From positions 558,001-622,000 of the forward strand of contig NZ_SWMS01000002.1 of NCBI RefSeq assembly GCF_005146945.1: a stretch of 64,000 nucleotides of DNA, given 5' to 3'. Under the pieces are notes generated by a model that saw only the letters and a list, made by a program, of their open reading frames with translations, made no database searches and was not told the origin of the DNA. The translations under genes were made by a program, and so were the position numbers. This document shows, in pieces, positions 1-8,532 of the stretch. Position 1 is the first letter of the stretch, and every line of letters begins with the position of its first letter. The DNA is from Prauserella endophytica. Its GTDB lineage: Bacteria > Actinomycetota > Actinomycetes > Mycobacteriales > Pseudonocardiaceae.

Positions 1-719
1 AGCTCGCCGAGCAGCGTCACCACGGTCTGGATGCTGGCGCCGTCGAGCACCGCGTTGGTGAGTTTCTGGTGCACGTCCGCGAGGTGGGCGAGCATGTTCT
101 TCTGCCGCACCACCTCGGCGGCCTTGCGCTTGAGGTGCGCGTTGAGCATCGCCTGGCGCAGGAACAGCGCGCCGAGCCGGGCGAACAGCTCGGCGAGCGC
201 CACGTCCTCGTCGGTGTAGACGTGCTCCTGCTCGACGTTGTCCACGAAGATCAGGCCGATGACCTTGCCGTCGAACACGAGCGGCACACCCAGCATGGCC
301 CGGACCCGCCAGTGCTCCATCGTGCGGCGGTGCGGGCGCGGGTCCCTGCGCACGTCGTCGATCAGCACAGGGGCGGCCGTCTCGATCACCTCGCGGCTGA
401 ACCGGTCGCCCCTGATCCCGGCCTCCTGGGTCTGCACGGCGGCCGAGATGTCGCCCTCGTGCTCGCAGTAGCCCGCGGCGCCGCGGAACCGGTCGTCCTC
501 GTGGCGCAGGTACACCGAACAGCGGGTGACGCCGAGCAGGTGGCACAGCTGCTTGCCGAGCAGCCCGAGCAGGTCCTCCAGCCGCGTGGTGGTGATGGCC
601 TCGGTGGTGATCTCGCTGAAGGCGGCGATGACCTCGCGTTCGCGGTGGGACGCCGCGGAGCGGGACGCGTGCACCGCCCGCAGCCGCGGCGCGACGGCGT
701 TCGCGGTCGTTTCGCGCAT
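1..719 (-). CDS. GAF-domain transcriptional regulator, 3' end outside window
   Basis: The 239 residues seen form an N-terminal region followed by a GAF domain (about residues 40-180), with typical elements such as GVPLVFDGKVIGLIFVDN, then a helical linker. The C-terminus is cut by the window edge; in actinobacteria this layout usually ends in a PucR/CdaR-type helix-turn-helix domain, but that part is not visible. The ATG at 717-719 is the only sensible start. It lies just downstream of ribBA on the same strand, so it may be the last gene of the flavin monooxygenase operon or a separate sensor of the pathway substrate. Function as a ligand-responsive activator is inferred. Confidence 0.75.
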   Translation of the reverse strand, partial: MRETTANAVAPRLRAVHASRSAASHREREVIAAFSEITTEAITTTRLEDLLGLLGKQLCHLLGVTRCSVYLRHEDDRFRGAAGYCEHEGDISAAVQTQEAGIRGDRFSREVIETAAPVLIDDVRRDPRPHRRTMEHWRVRAMLGVPLVFDGKVIGLIFVDNVEQEHVYTDEDVALAELFARLGALFLRQAMLNAHLKRKAAEVVRQKNMLAHLADVHQKLTNAVLDGASIQTVVTLLGE

Positions 720-760
720 CGAGAACCGCCTTCACCATTGAGTGCGGGCAAAGCTGGAGG

Positions 761-2059
761 TCACTGTGCCTTACCGTGCGCCTGACGTCCATGCCCCCAG
801 CGGGCGGTGCCCCCCGGTTCGGCCAGCTCGTGGCCCATCCGCTCGCGCTTGGTCCGCAGGTAGCGGACGTTGTGCGGGGTCGGGGACACCGGCAGCCGGA
901 CGCGCCCGACGATGTCGAGCCCGTGCCCGTCGAGGCCGCCGTACTTGGCGGGGTTGTTCGTGATGAGCCGCAGCCTGCGAATCCCGAGGTCGGTGAGGAT
1001 CTGGGCGCCGATGCCGTAGCTGCGCGAGTCGACGGGCAGGCCCTGCGCGAGGTTGGCGTCCACCGTGTCGAGGCCCTGTTCCTGCAGGGCGTACGCGCGG
1101 ATCTTGTGCGCGAGCCCGATGCCGCGGCCCTCGTGCCCGCGCAGGTAGACCACCACGCCGCAGCCCTCGTCGGCCACCGCCCGCAGGGCCTGTTCGAGCT
1201 GGGCGCCGCAGTCGCACCGCAGGGAGCCGAGAATGTCGCCGGTGAGGCACTCGCTGTGCACGCGCACCAGCGCGCCCGCCTCGGTGCGGCCCGCGGCGGC
1301 CACGTCGCCGAGCACCAGCGCCAGGTGCTCCGTGCCGTCGAGCGTCGAGCGGTAGGCCACGGCGCGGAAGTCGCCGAACTCGGTGGGCATCGCGGCGTTC
1401 GCGACCGGCTCCACCAGCCGTTCCGTGGCCCTGCGGTAACGGACGAGGTCGGCGATGCGCAGCATCGGCAGGTCGTGGCGCTCGGCGAACGCGGTGAGCG
1501 CCGCGCCGCGCAGCATCGAACCGTCGTCGGTCACGAGTTCGCCGATCACGCCGACGTCCCCGGCCCCGGCCAGTCCCACCAGGTCGACGGCCGCCTCGGT
1601 GTGCCCGGCCCGCACGAGCACTCCACCCTCGCGCGCCCGCAGCGGGAAGATGTGGCCGGGCCTGCGCAGGTCGCCCGCGTGCGTCGCGGGGTCGGCCAGC
1701 GCGCGGACCGTCGTGGCGCGGTCGTGCGCGGACACGCCCGTGCCGGTGTGCGCGTGGTCGACGCTCACCGTGAACGCCGTGGCGTGCAGGTCGGTGTTGT
1801 CGGCGACCATCTGCGGCAGGCGCAGGGCGTCGGCCCGCTCTCCGGTCATCGGCGCGCACACGATGCCCGTGCTGTGCCGCACGAGGAAGGCCATCCGCTC
1901 CGGGGTCATCGACGCCGCCGCCGCGACCAGATCGCCCTCGTCCTCCCGGTCGGCGTCGTCGAGCACCACGATCATCCGGCCCTGGGCGAGCGCGGCGACG
2001 GCGTGCTGCACGGCCTCGCCGGGCGAGACCGGCACTTCGGGTGTCCCGGGCGTCAGCAT
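761..2059 (-). CDS. ribBA: Bifunctional 3,4-dihydroxy-2-butanone-4-phosphate synthase / GTP cyclohydrolase II
   Basis: The enzyme makes both precursors of riboflavin: DHBP from ribulose 5-phosphate, and the pyrimidine intermediate from GTP. Residues 1 to about 205 are the DHBP synthase domain (REDEGD acidic motif, RPGHIFPLRA, GHTEAAVDL). Residues about 210-405 are GTP cyclohydrolase II, with the zinc cysteines in SECLTGDILGSLRCDCGAQL and the RGHEGRGIGL motif. At 432 aa it has the usual length plus a short basic tail. Its ATG overlaps the end of the flavin reductase gene by 7 bp, so the two are probably translationally coupled. There are no other rib genes nearby, so this copy looks like a pathway-dedicated flavin supply rather than the housekeeping rib operon. 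Confidence 0.95.
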   Translation of the reverse strand: MLTPGTPEVPVSPGEAVQHAVAALAQGRMIVVLDDADREDEGDLVAAAASMTPERMAFLVRHSTGIVCAPMTGERADALRLPQMVADNTDLHATAFTVSVDHAHTGTGVSAHDRATTVRALADPATHAGDLRRPGHIFPLRAREGGVLVRAGHTEAAVDLVGLAGAGDVGVIGELVTDDGSMLRGAALTAFAERHDLPMLRIADLVRYRRATERLVEPVANAAMPTEFGDFRAVAYRSTLDGTEHLALVLGDVAAAGRTEAGALVRVHSECLTGDILGSLRCDCGAQLEQALRAVADEGCGVVVYLRGHEGRGIGLAHKIRAYALQEQGLDTVDANLAQGLPVDSRSYGIGAQILTDLGIRRLRLITNNPAKYGGLDGHGLDIVGRVRLPVSPTPHNVRYLRTKRERMGHELAEPGGTARWGHGRQAHGKAQ

Positions 2060-2556
2060 CGCTCACCCGTCACGGGAAGGTGCGTGCCGAAGCCACGCGC
2101 GTGGTATGTCAGCGGCGAGACTGCCAGCCGTTGCGCGGCGTCCACGAGGCCAAGCGCGATCACGTGATCGCCGCCGTCGACGAGCTGGTGCACCCGGCAG
2201 GCGAGCCAGCCGGCCACGCCCGGCAACCGGGGCAGCCCGTGCTCGGTCCGCCACGGCACGCCCTGGAACTTGTCGGCTCCCTTGCGTGCGAACCGGGTCG
2301 CCAGTGCCTGCTGACCGCTCGCGAGCACGTTCAGCCCGAACCGGCCCCGCGCGCGCACCAGCGCCAGCAGCTCCGAGCGCCGGTCGAGGGCGGCCAGCAC
2401 CATCGGGGGCTCCAGCGACAGCGAGGCGAACGCGCTCACGGTGGTGCCGTGTGGACGATCGCCGTCCATTGTGGTCACCACGGCGACCGGGGTGCACACC
2501 CCGGACATCACCTCGCGAAAGTCGTCCGCCAGCGAGGGCGGGCTCACGGTCTCCAT
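2053..2556 (-). CDS. Flavin reductase domain protein (NAD(P)H:flavin oxidoreductase)
   Basis: A 167-aa protein of the flavin reductase (FMN-binding split barrel, HpaC-like) family. Visible marks are VMSGVCTPVAVVTTMDGDRP, the T-V-S-A-F-A-S-L-S flavin-binding stretch, and a late D/G-H loop (VDGGDHVIALGLV). Family members supply reduced FMN or FAD to two-component monooxygenases. It lies between a luciferase-like monooxygenase and ribBA, overlapping the latter by 7 bp, so it is the likely electron partner of the three luciferase-like monooxygenases in the operon. That pairing is inferred from context. Confidence 0.9.
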   Translation of the reverse strand: METVSPPSLADDFREVMSGVCTPVAVVTTMDGDRPHGTTVSAFASLSLEPPMVLAALDRRSELLALVRARGRFGLNVLASGQQALATRFARKGADKFQGVPWRTEHGLPRLPGVAGWLACRVHQLVDGGDHVIALGLVDAAQRLAVSPLTYHARGFGTHLPVTGERC

Positions 2557-2617
2557 CTGCGACTCCAGCGTCGTCGAGCGCCGTGGCCCCGGACCGGTCC
2601 GGGGCCACGGCGGGGGC

Positions 2618-3703
2618 TCACACTCCGGCGGGGGTGCGGGCCTTGATCTTGTGCAGCTCGGGCACGACCTTCTCGCCGAACAGCTTCATGCTCGCCTCGG
2701 CCTTGTCGAGTGGCAGGCCGCCGAAGCAGAACGCGGCGTTGGCCATGAAGTTCCCGCCGATCTCGGCGCGCTCGGCGTACTTCTCCACGATCTGCTCCGG
2801 GGTGCCCCACACGTTGGCGTCGACGTAGGCGCTCGCCGCGGCCTCCATGCCGGCCTCCCGGATCATGTCCGCCCCGACCTGGTAGGCCTCGTAACCCTTG
2901 GTCTCCCGCCAGTGGGAGCCCGCGAAGTCGTAGTGCTTGATCACGGAGAGGAAGTACCGCGAGATGTGCTCGTGCGCGACGCGCTTCGCCTCCTCGGGGT
3001 CCTCGTGGCAGTACACGAAGTCCTGGATCAGCGCCGGTCCCGGCTCGGTGCCGTGCTTCTCCCGGTGCAGGCCACGCCAGCGCTCCAGCGCCTCGACGTG
3101 CGTGGGGAAGTCGTACTGCATGAACGTCATCATCTGCGCGCCCAGATCGGCGACCGCCGGGATCGAGTCCGGCGACATCGCGACACCGAACAGCCTGCCG
3201 TCCCACGAGCGGCTCCCGCCGGGCCGGACGTTCACCCTCGGCTGTGGGTAGAACGGCCCTTCGTTCTCCACGTAGCCGTCCCGCAGCCCGCGGATGATCA
3301 TCGCGGCGGCCTCGTCGAACCGGCCGCGCGACTCGTTCATGTCCACGCGGAAGCCCTCGTACTCCATCTTCGCGAGGCCCCGGCCCATGCCGAACAGCAC
3401 GCGGCCGTTCGACATGTGGTCGAGCATCACGACCTTCTCCACCACGCGCAGCGGGTCGTTCCACGGCAGGATCACCGCACCCGTGCCGAGTTTGATCCGC
3501 GAGGTCTGGCCGGCGATGTAGGCCATGATCTGAAGGTTGTCCGGACACATCGAGTAGTCGTCGAAGTGGTGCTCCGCCGACCACACCGAGTCGAAGCCGT
3601 ACTGCTCGGCGAGCACGCCCATCTTCAGCTCGCGCGTGAAGACCTCTTCGTCGCTGACGTTCTCGAACCAGTTCTGGAAGACCAGCAGCATGCCGACGTC
3701 CAT
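2618..3703 (-). CDS. Luciferase-like flavin monooxygenase (LLM), first copy
   Basis: A 361-aa TIM-barrel protein of the bacterial luciferase-like family. It starts MDVGMLLVFQNWF and carries the SAEHHF motif near residue 43, the LGTGAVILPWNDPLRVVE strand and the GRVLFGMGRG loop expected for flavin contact. These enzymes use reduced flavin from a separate reductase to hydroxylate, or to insert oxygen next to a ketone (type II Baeyer-Villiger). It lies 61 bp upstream of the flavin reductase gene in the same transcription unit. The three LLMs of this operon differ clearly in sequence, so they probably act on different intermediates; substrates cannot be read from the sequence. Confidence 0.9.
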   Translation of the reverse strand: MDVGMLLVFQNWFENVSDEEVFTRELKMGVLAEQYGFDSVWSAEHHFDDYSMCPDNLQIMAYIAGQTSRIKLGTGAVILPWNDPLRVVEKVVMLDHMSNGRVLFGMGRGLAKMEYEGFRVDMNESRGRFDEAAAMIIRGLRDGYVENEGPFYPQPRVNVRPGGSRSWDGRLFGVAMSPDSIPAVADLGAQMMTFMQYDFPTHVEALERWRGLHREKHGTEPGPALIQDFVYCHEDPEEAKRVAHEHISRYFLSVIKHYDFAGSHWRETKGYEAYQVGADMIREAGMEAAASAYVDANVWGTPEQIVEKYAERAEIGGNFMANAAFCFGGLPLDKAEASMKLFGEKVVPELHKIKARTPAGV

Positions 3704-3740
3704 GGGAAATCCTTTCTGTCGTGAGTGTTCGGCGTCGCGT

Positions 3741-4166
3741 TCAGGGCGCCAGGAAGATCGCGCGGGTGTGCTCGGTGTCCAGGAACTCCTTGACGCTCTG
3801 GATCTTCCCGTCGCGCACCTCGAACACGAAGTGGTAGAGGTTGTTGTAGACCCGGCCGTTCTTCAGCTCCGAATAGGACTCGGTCTCGACGGCGACCCGG
3901 TCACCCTCGGCTGTCCAGGCCAGTGGAGTGAGCCGGATGGCGCCGGTGACGGTCGACGCGGAGATCCCCGACAGCTGCTCCCCGAACTCCCGCTTGCTCT
4001 TGGTTCCGGAGATGCCGTCCAGGTCGCCCGCCACCCACCACGTGGCGGACTCGGAGAGGAAGGACAGGATCCCGTCGACGTCGCCCGTGGAGAAGACCTC
4101 CATGAACGAGGCGACGGTGTCCTTGTTGAGCTCCTCGACGGTCTTGGTGCCAGTGCCGGTCGTCAT
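3741..4166 (-). CDS. SnoaL/NTF2-like small protein
   Basis: A 141-aa protein with the NTF2-like cone fold pattern: VASFMEVFSTGDVDGILSFL at the start, a W-rich strand (ATWWVAGD), and a C-terminal YHFVFEVRDGKI strand. Relatives are limonene-epoxide-hydrolase-like or ketosteroid-isomerase-like enzymes and polyketide cyclases. I chose the internal ATG at 4164-4166 because a GAGGAGCG ribosome-binding site lies just upstream; a longer frame extends to 4274 but has no such site. It lies between the SDR and the first LLM, so a hydrolase or isomerase step in the same pathway is likely but unproven. Confidence 0.8.
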   Translation of the reverse strand: MTTGTGTKTVEELNKDTVASFMEVFSTGDVDGILSFLSESATWWVAGDLDGISGTKSKREFGEQLSGISASTVTGAIRLTPLAWTAEGDRVAVETESYSELKNGRVYNNLYHFVFEVRDGKIQSVKEFLDTEHTRAIFLAP

Positions 4167-4283
4167 CAGCGGTCGCTCCTCATTGAACGGTGGGCCTTGG
4201 ACTCTGTTGTGGACGCTAGCCAGGGTTTCCGGCCCGGCGAACAGCCGATCCGGGCGGGCGTTGGAGGTCGGCACAACGCCGCA

Positions 4284-5000
4284 TCACCTGCCTCCCCCGA
4301 ACGTGGCGAGCAGGCCGCCGTCCACGGGCACCGTCGCGCCGGTCATGTAGGTGGAGCCGGCCACCGCAACGATCACCTCGGCGATCTCCCGCGCCGTTCC
4401 CGTCCGTCCGAACGGGATGGTGTCGACCACGCGCTGCCGCGCCCGCTCGCTGAGGCCCGCGGTCATGTCGGTGTCCACGAAACCGGGCACGACGAGGTTC
4501 ACCCGGATGCCGCGAGGGGCGAGTTCCACGGCCAGCACCTGCGTGAGCCCGCTCAGCCCCGCCTTGGCCGAGCCGTAGGCGACGTCGCCGGGGAAGCCGC
4601 GCAGCCCCACCACCGCGCCCACGTTGACCACGGCCGCGCCCGCGCGCAGCACCGGGGTCACGGCACGGCACACCTCGAAGGCGCCGGTCAGATTGGTGGC
4701 GAGCACCTCGTCCCAGGCCGCCCGGTCGATCCCGTCGATCCGGCCACCCCGGTGCACCCCGGCGCTGTTGACCACCACATCGATCCCGCCGAACTGCTCC
4801 CGCACGGTCTCGATACCGCGGCGGATGGACTCGGGATCGGTCACGTCCGTCTTCACCTCGAGCAACCGCTCCGGCAGGCCCGCCCGGTCGGCGGCGGGGG
4901 AGCGGGAGAACGTCGCGACGTCCGCTCCCGCCGCGGCGGCGCGCTCGACCACGGCCCGGCCGATGCCGCGGGAGCCGCCCGTCACCAGCCACGTGCTCAT
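4284..5000 (-). CDS. Short-chain dehydrogenase/reductase
   Basis: A 238-aa classical SDR: TGGSRGIG cofactor motif near residue 8, NSAG near residue 81, catalytic S in VNVGAVVG-type position and Y-x-x-x-K (YGSAK). The tail GGLLATFGGGR is normal for the family. Its ATG overlaps the stop of the preceding hydrolase gene by 4 bp. In the operon it would interconvert an alcohol and a ketone, either making the ketone for a flavin monooxygenase or oxidising the product after hydrolysis. Substrate unknown. Confidence 0.92.
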   Translation of the reverse strand: MSTWLVTGGSRGIGRAVVERAAAAGADVATFSRSPAADRAGLPERLLEVKTDVTDPESIRRGIETVREQFGGIDVVVNSAGVHRGGRIDGIDRAAWDEVLATNLTGAFEVCRAVTPVLRAGAAVVNVGAVVGLRGFPGDVAYGSAKAGLSGLTQVLAVELAPRGIRVNLVVPGFVDTDMTAGLSERARQRVVDTIPFGRTGTAREIAEVIVAVAGSTYMTGATVPVDGGLLATFGGGR

Positions 5001-5797
5001 CGGCCGAGGAACCCGGTGAGCTCGGCGAGGTAGGTGTCGCGGTCCTCCAGGAACGGCGCGTGCCCACAGCCCGGGAACGCGACGAGCTTCGCGTCGCGGC
5101 ACAGGTCCATCGCGGCCTCGCCGCCGGAGAACGGCACGAACGCGTCGTCCGTGCCGTGCAGGGAAAGCACGGGGACGTCCACACCCGCCAGCTTTTCGCG
5201 CTGGTCCATTCCGGCCAGATCCCACAGCGAGTGGTCGCCGCGGGGCCCCATCTCCAGGAACATGCCCCACAGCCAGTTGACCACCTCGGCGCTGACCGGT
5301 GCCGCGCAGACCGCGTCGGCGACGCCCTTGAGGGTGGTGGCGCGGTCGGCGGCGAGCCCGTCGAGCACGCCGCGCACGTCGTCGAGCGACCCGCCGTGCG
5401 GCCAGTCCGGCGCCGAGGTGTAGCGCGGCGTCGCGCCGCCCGACAGCACCAGCCCGCCCGCGTTGCCGCCGAGCCTGCTGACGGCGTCGACGGCGACCGC
5501 TCCGCCAAGCGACCAGCCGTTGACGACCGGCCGGCGCAGTCCGAGCCGCTCGCAGAGCAGCGCGACGTCGGCGCCCAGCGCGCTGATCGAGACGTCCTCG
5601 AAGTCGTTGTCGGAGCGGCCGCACGTGCGCAGGTCCAGCAGCACCACCTCGTTGCCGTTGGCCCGCAGCGCGGGCGCGACGGTGTCCCAGCAACGGGCGT
5701 TGGCTCCCCAGCCGTGCACCAGCACGACCGGACGACCAGAGCCGTGGTGGTGCTCGAAGTAGATCCGCCTGCTTCCCTCGACCTCTAGATGTGCCAT
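4997..5797 (-). CDS. Alpha/beta-fold hydrolase (esterase/lactonase type)
   Basis: A 266-aa alpha/beta hydrolase. The oxyanion region is VLVHGWGAN, the nucleophile elbow is GWSLGG (Ser near residue 95), and the late acid and histidine are seen in LHGTDDAFVPF and GCGHAPFLE. The cap domain is the W-rich middle part. The 4-bp overlap with the SDR gene implies coupled translation. Beside Baeyer-Villiger-type monooxygenases this family commonly opens the resulting ester or lactone, which is the role I infer here. A CHAP or C-C bond hydrolase role cannot be excluded. Confidence 0.9.
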   Translation of the reverse strand: MAHLEVEGSRRIYFEHHHGSGRPVVLVHGWGANARCWDTVAPALRANGNEVVLLDLRTCGRSDNDFEDVSISALGADVALLCERLGLRRPVVNGWSLGGAVAVDAVSRLGGNAGGLVLSGGATPRYTSAPDWPHGGSLDDVRGVLDGLAADRATTLKGVADAVCAAPVSAEVVNWLWGMFLEMGPRGDHSLWDLAGMDQREKLAGVDVPVLSLHGTDDAFVPFSGGEAAMDLCRDAKLVAFPGCGHAPFLEDRDTYLAELTGFLGR

Positions 5798-5827
5798 GGT
5801 TCCGCCTTTCTCTCTCTCGGGCTGGGC

Positions 5828-6946
5828 TCAGCGAATCGCGGCGACCTCGTCGCGCAGTGCGCGCGGCACGACCGGCGGCCGGTCGCGAAACCGCGGCAGG
5901 ACGTGCTCGGCGAACAGCTCCAGCGAGCTGAGCACCTTCTCGTGCGCGAGGCCGCCGAAGCGCATCCAGCAGATCAGGTGCTGCAGGCCCGTTTCCTGGT
6001 ACAGCGTCTCGATCTCGGTGACGAGCCCGTCCGGATCGCCGACGTAGAGGACTCCGCTCTCGCGCAGCCCGTCCAGCGTCAGCCCGCCCGCCTCCTCCGA
6101 GGCGGCCACGAGCTCGGCGTAGCGCTCGTAGGTCCTCGGCACCTCGGGCCCGCTCGGCACGAGGTCGAGCACGTTGCGGTAGTACCAGGCCAGCGGCTCG
6201 GCGACGTTGGCCACGGCCTCCTCGGCGCTCCCGGCGAGGTGGATCTGCCAGTTCATCGGGAAGTCGAGCGAGAGCGGGTCACGCCCTCCCGCGATGAGCT
6301 TGCGCTTGATGTCCACCACGAGGCGATTCAGCTCGGGCAGCGTCATCAGGGTCGGCGTGATGAGCATGTTGTAGCCCTGCGAGGCGACCAGGTCGAACGT
6401 CTGTGGGCTGATCGAGGCGACGTACATCGGCGGGGTCGGCCGCTGCACCGGCGTCGGTCTGCACTCGACGGCGTCGATGTCGAAATGCTCGCCCTGGAAC
6501 GAGAACGGCTCACCCGGCTTCCGGCTCCACAGCCCCCGGATGATCTCCAGCGCCTCGGCGAACACCTCGCGGCTGACGTCCTGCCGGTCGCCGACGCCCA
6601 TGTTGTGGAACTCGCCGGGCTGGTACCCCCGGCCCGCGCCGAAGTCGAGCCGTCCCCCGGAGAGCACGTCGACCATCGCGTAGTCCTCGGCGACGCGCAC
6701 CGGCCAGTCGAACGTCAGGTTGCTGACCGCGATGCCGATCCGCATCCGCTCCGTGCGCTCGGCGACGGCCGCGGCGGCGACCTGCGGCGAGGGCATCGAG
6801 CCGTAGTCGCTGCCGTGGTGCTCGGCCAGCCACACCTCGTCGAACCCGAGATGCTCGGCGTAGCTGATCTGCGCCAGCATCTCGCGGTAGGCCCTGGAGA
6901 AGTCGTGGTCAGGGCACTCCAGCACGTAGAACACGCCGAACCTCAC
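5828..6946 (-). CDS. Luciferase-like flavin monooxygenase (LLM), second copy
   Basis: A 372-aa LLM beginning VRFGVFYVLECPD, with LAEHHGSDYG near residue 40, AVSNLTFDWPVRVAED and the GGRLDFGAGRG flavin loop. The start is taken as the GTG at 6944-6946, which overlaps the stop of the acyl-CoA ligase gene (GTGA) and has GGGAGG upstream; the reading frame stays open far upstream but only as antisense of the ligase. Of the three copies this one is most like long-chain or LLM class F420-independent monooxygenases. It is expected to use the operon's flavin reductase. Substrate unknown. Confidence 0.9.
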   Translation of the reverse strand: MRFGVFYVLECPDHDFSRAYREMLAQISYAEHLGFDEVWLAEHHGSDYGSMPSPQVAAAAVAERTERMRIGIAVSNLTFDWPVRVAEDYAMVDVLSGGRLDFGAGRGYQPGEFHNMGVGDRQDVSREVFAEALEIIRGLWSRKPGEPFSFQGEHFDIDAVECRPTPVQRPTPPMYVASISPQTFDLVASQGYNMLITPTLMTLPELNRLVVDIKRKLIAGGRDPLSLDFPMNWQIHLAGSAEEAVANVAEPLAWYYRNVLDLVPSGPEVPRTYERYAELVAASEEAGGLTLDGLRESGVLYVGDPDGLVTEIETLYQETGLQHLICWMRFGGLAHEKVLSSLELFAEHVLPRFRDRPPVVPRALRDEVAAIR

Positions 6947-8532
6947 GCGAACCTCCCGGCACGGGCCCGGTCGCGCAGGGCGCGTTTGTCGAGCTTGCCG
7001 ACGCTCGTCCTCGGCAGCGCGTCGACCACGAGCACCTGCTCGGGCAACCACCACCGGGGCACGCGCTCGCGGAGGCCGGCGAGCAGGTCGGCGGGCTCGG
7101 TGTCCTCGGTGTCCTCGGCGGGCGGGTGGAGGACGACGAAGGCGAGCGGACGTTCCTGCCAGCGTTCGTGCGGGACGGCGATCACCGCGGCCTCGGCGAC
7201 GGCCGGATCGTGCAGCAGCGCCTGCTCCAGCGCCACCGAACTGATCCACTCGCCACCGCTCTTGATCAGGTCCTTGGCGCGGTCGACGATCTCCAGGTAG
7301 CCGTCGGGGTCGATCGTGGCGACGTCGCCGGTGCGAAGCCAGCCGTCGGTGAAGCTCTCCGGGTGCTCGTCGCGGAAGTATGAGCCGGCCACCCACGGCC
7401 CCCGGACCAGCAGCTCGCCGGGGGTCTTGCCGTCGTGGGGCTGGTCGCGGCCCTCGTCGTCAACCAGCCGCCAGCGCAGGCCCGGCAGCAGCCTGCCCTG
7501 GGTGCGGACGAACCGCCGCCGCGCCGCGGGGTCGTGGTCGGCCGACGGCAGCGGCCGCGCGAACGTGCCCATCGGGCTGATCTCGGTCATGCCCCAGCCC
7601 TGGAAGACGGGGACGCCGAGGTCCTCGGTGAAGGTGCGCACCAGGTCGTCGCTCGGCGGCGAGCCGCCGAGCACGAGCGCGCGGAGGCTGCTCAGGTCGG
7701 TGCCCCGCGCGAGGGCGTACCGGGCCAGGTCGACCGCGACCGTGGGCACCATGCCGGTGTAGGTCACCCGCTCCGACTCGATGATCCGCGCGATGTCGGC
7801 CGGAGCCGGGCGCGGGCCGGGCAGCACCTGGTTCGCTCCGGTCATCAGCGCGGCGAACGGGATGCCCCAGGCGTTGGCGTGGAACATCGGCACGACGTGC
7901 AGCACGGTGTCGCGCTCGCTGATCGCGTGCCCGTCGGCGAGGCACGCGGCGAACGTGTGCAGGTACAGCGAGCGGTGGGAGTAGCCGACGCCCTTGGGCG
8001 GGCCTGTGGTGCCCGACGTGTAGCAGAGCGCGGCGAGGTCGTTCTCGCCCACATCGGGTGGGCCGGACAGCGGCGAGCCGGTCTCGATCAGGTCCTCGTA
8101 GTCCAGCACACCGGGCGCGCTGCCGTCCGTGCCGACGACGAACATGCCGGGGCGGGCCGCGCGCGCCTGCTCGAGGGCGGGCAGCAAGGCCGTGTCGGCC
8201 ACCACGACCCGGTCGTCCGCGTGGTCGAGGATGTAGGCGATCTCGCCGGGTTCGAGCCGCAGGTTCACCGTGTGCAGCACCGCGCCGGCCAGCGGCACGG
8301 CGAGGTATAGCTCCAGGTGGCGATCGTGGTTCCACGCCAGGGTGGCGACCCGGTCACCGGGCCGCACCCCCAGCTCCCTGAGCGCGCCCGCGAGCCGGGC
8401 GACCCGGTCGTAGTAGTCCCGGTAGCGGTAGCGGCGCCGTGGCCCGCCGTCGCCGTACTGCGCGATCTCCTTGTCGGGAAACAGCTCCCTGGAGCGATCG
8501 AGCAGGTCGGTGAGCAGCAGGGGAGTGGTCAC
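6943..8532 (-). CDS. Acyl-CoA synthetase / AMP-dependent ligase
   Basis: A 529-aa member of the ANL family. The P-loop is YTSGTTGPPKGVGYSH (about residues 180-195), followed by GWGMTEISPMG, DGWLRTGDVATID and the C-terminal catalytic lysine in TSVGKLDKRALRD. It resembles medium/long-chain fatty acyl-CoA ligases (FadD/AlkK type). The GTG start at 8530-8532 overlaps the stop of the third LLM gene by 4 bp. It would activate the acid released by hydrolysis to its CoA thioester, feeding the ACAD/kinase pair upstream in the same operon. Confidence 0.93.
   Translation of the reverse strand: MTTPLLLTDLLDRSRELFPDKEIAQYGDGGPRRRYRYRDYYDRVARLAGALRELGVRPGDRVATLAWNHDRHLELYLAVPLAGAVLHTVNLRLEPGEIAYILDHADDRVVVADTALLPALEQARAARPGMFVVGTDGSAPGVLDYEDLIETGSPLSGPPDVGENDLAALCYTSGTTGPPKGVGYSHRSLYLHTFAACLADGHAISERDTVLHVVPMFHANAWGIPFAALMTGANQVLPGPRPAPADIARIIESERVTYTGMVPTVAVDLARYALARGTDLSSLRALVLGGSPPSDDLVRTFTEDLGVPVFQGWGMTEISPMGTFARPLPSADHDPAARRRFVRTQGRLLPGLRWRLVDDEGRDQPHDGKTPGELLVRGPWVAGSYFRDEHPESFTDGWLRTGDVATIDPDGYLEIVDRAKDLIKSGGEWISSVALEQALLHDPAVAEAAVIAVPHERWQERPLAFVVLHPPAEDTEDTEPADLLAGLRERVPRWWLPEQVLVVDALPRTSVGKLDKRALRDRARAGRFA

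Noticed and set aside
776-2167. Long plus-strand open frame across ribBA
   Set aside because: Antisense of a clear RibBA gene; no family match and Arg/Ala/Gly-rich composition typical of a GC-rich shadow frame.
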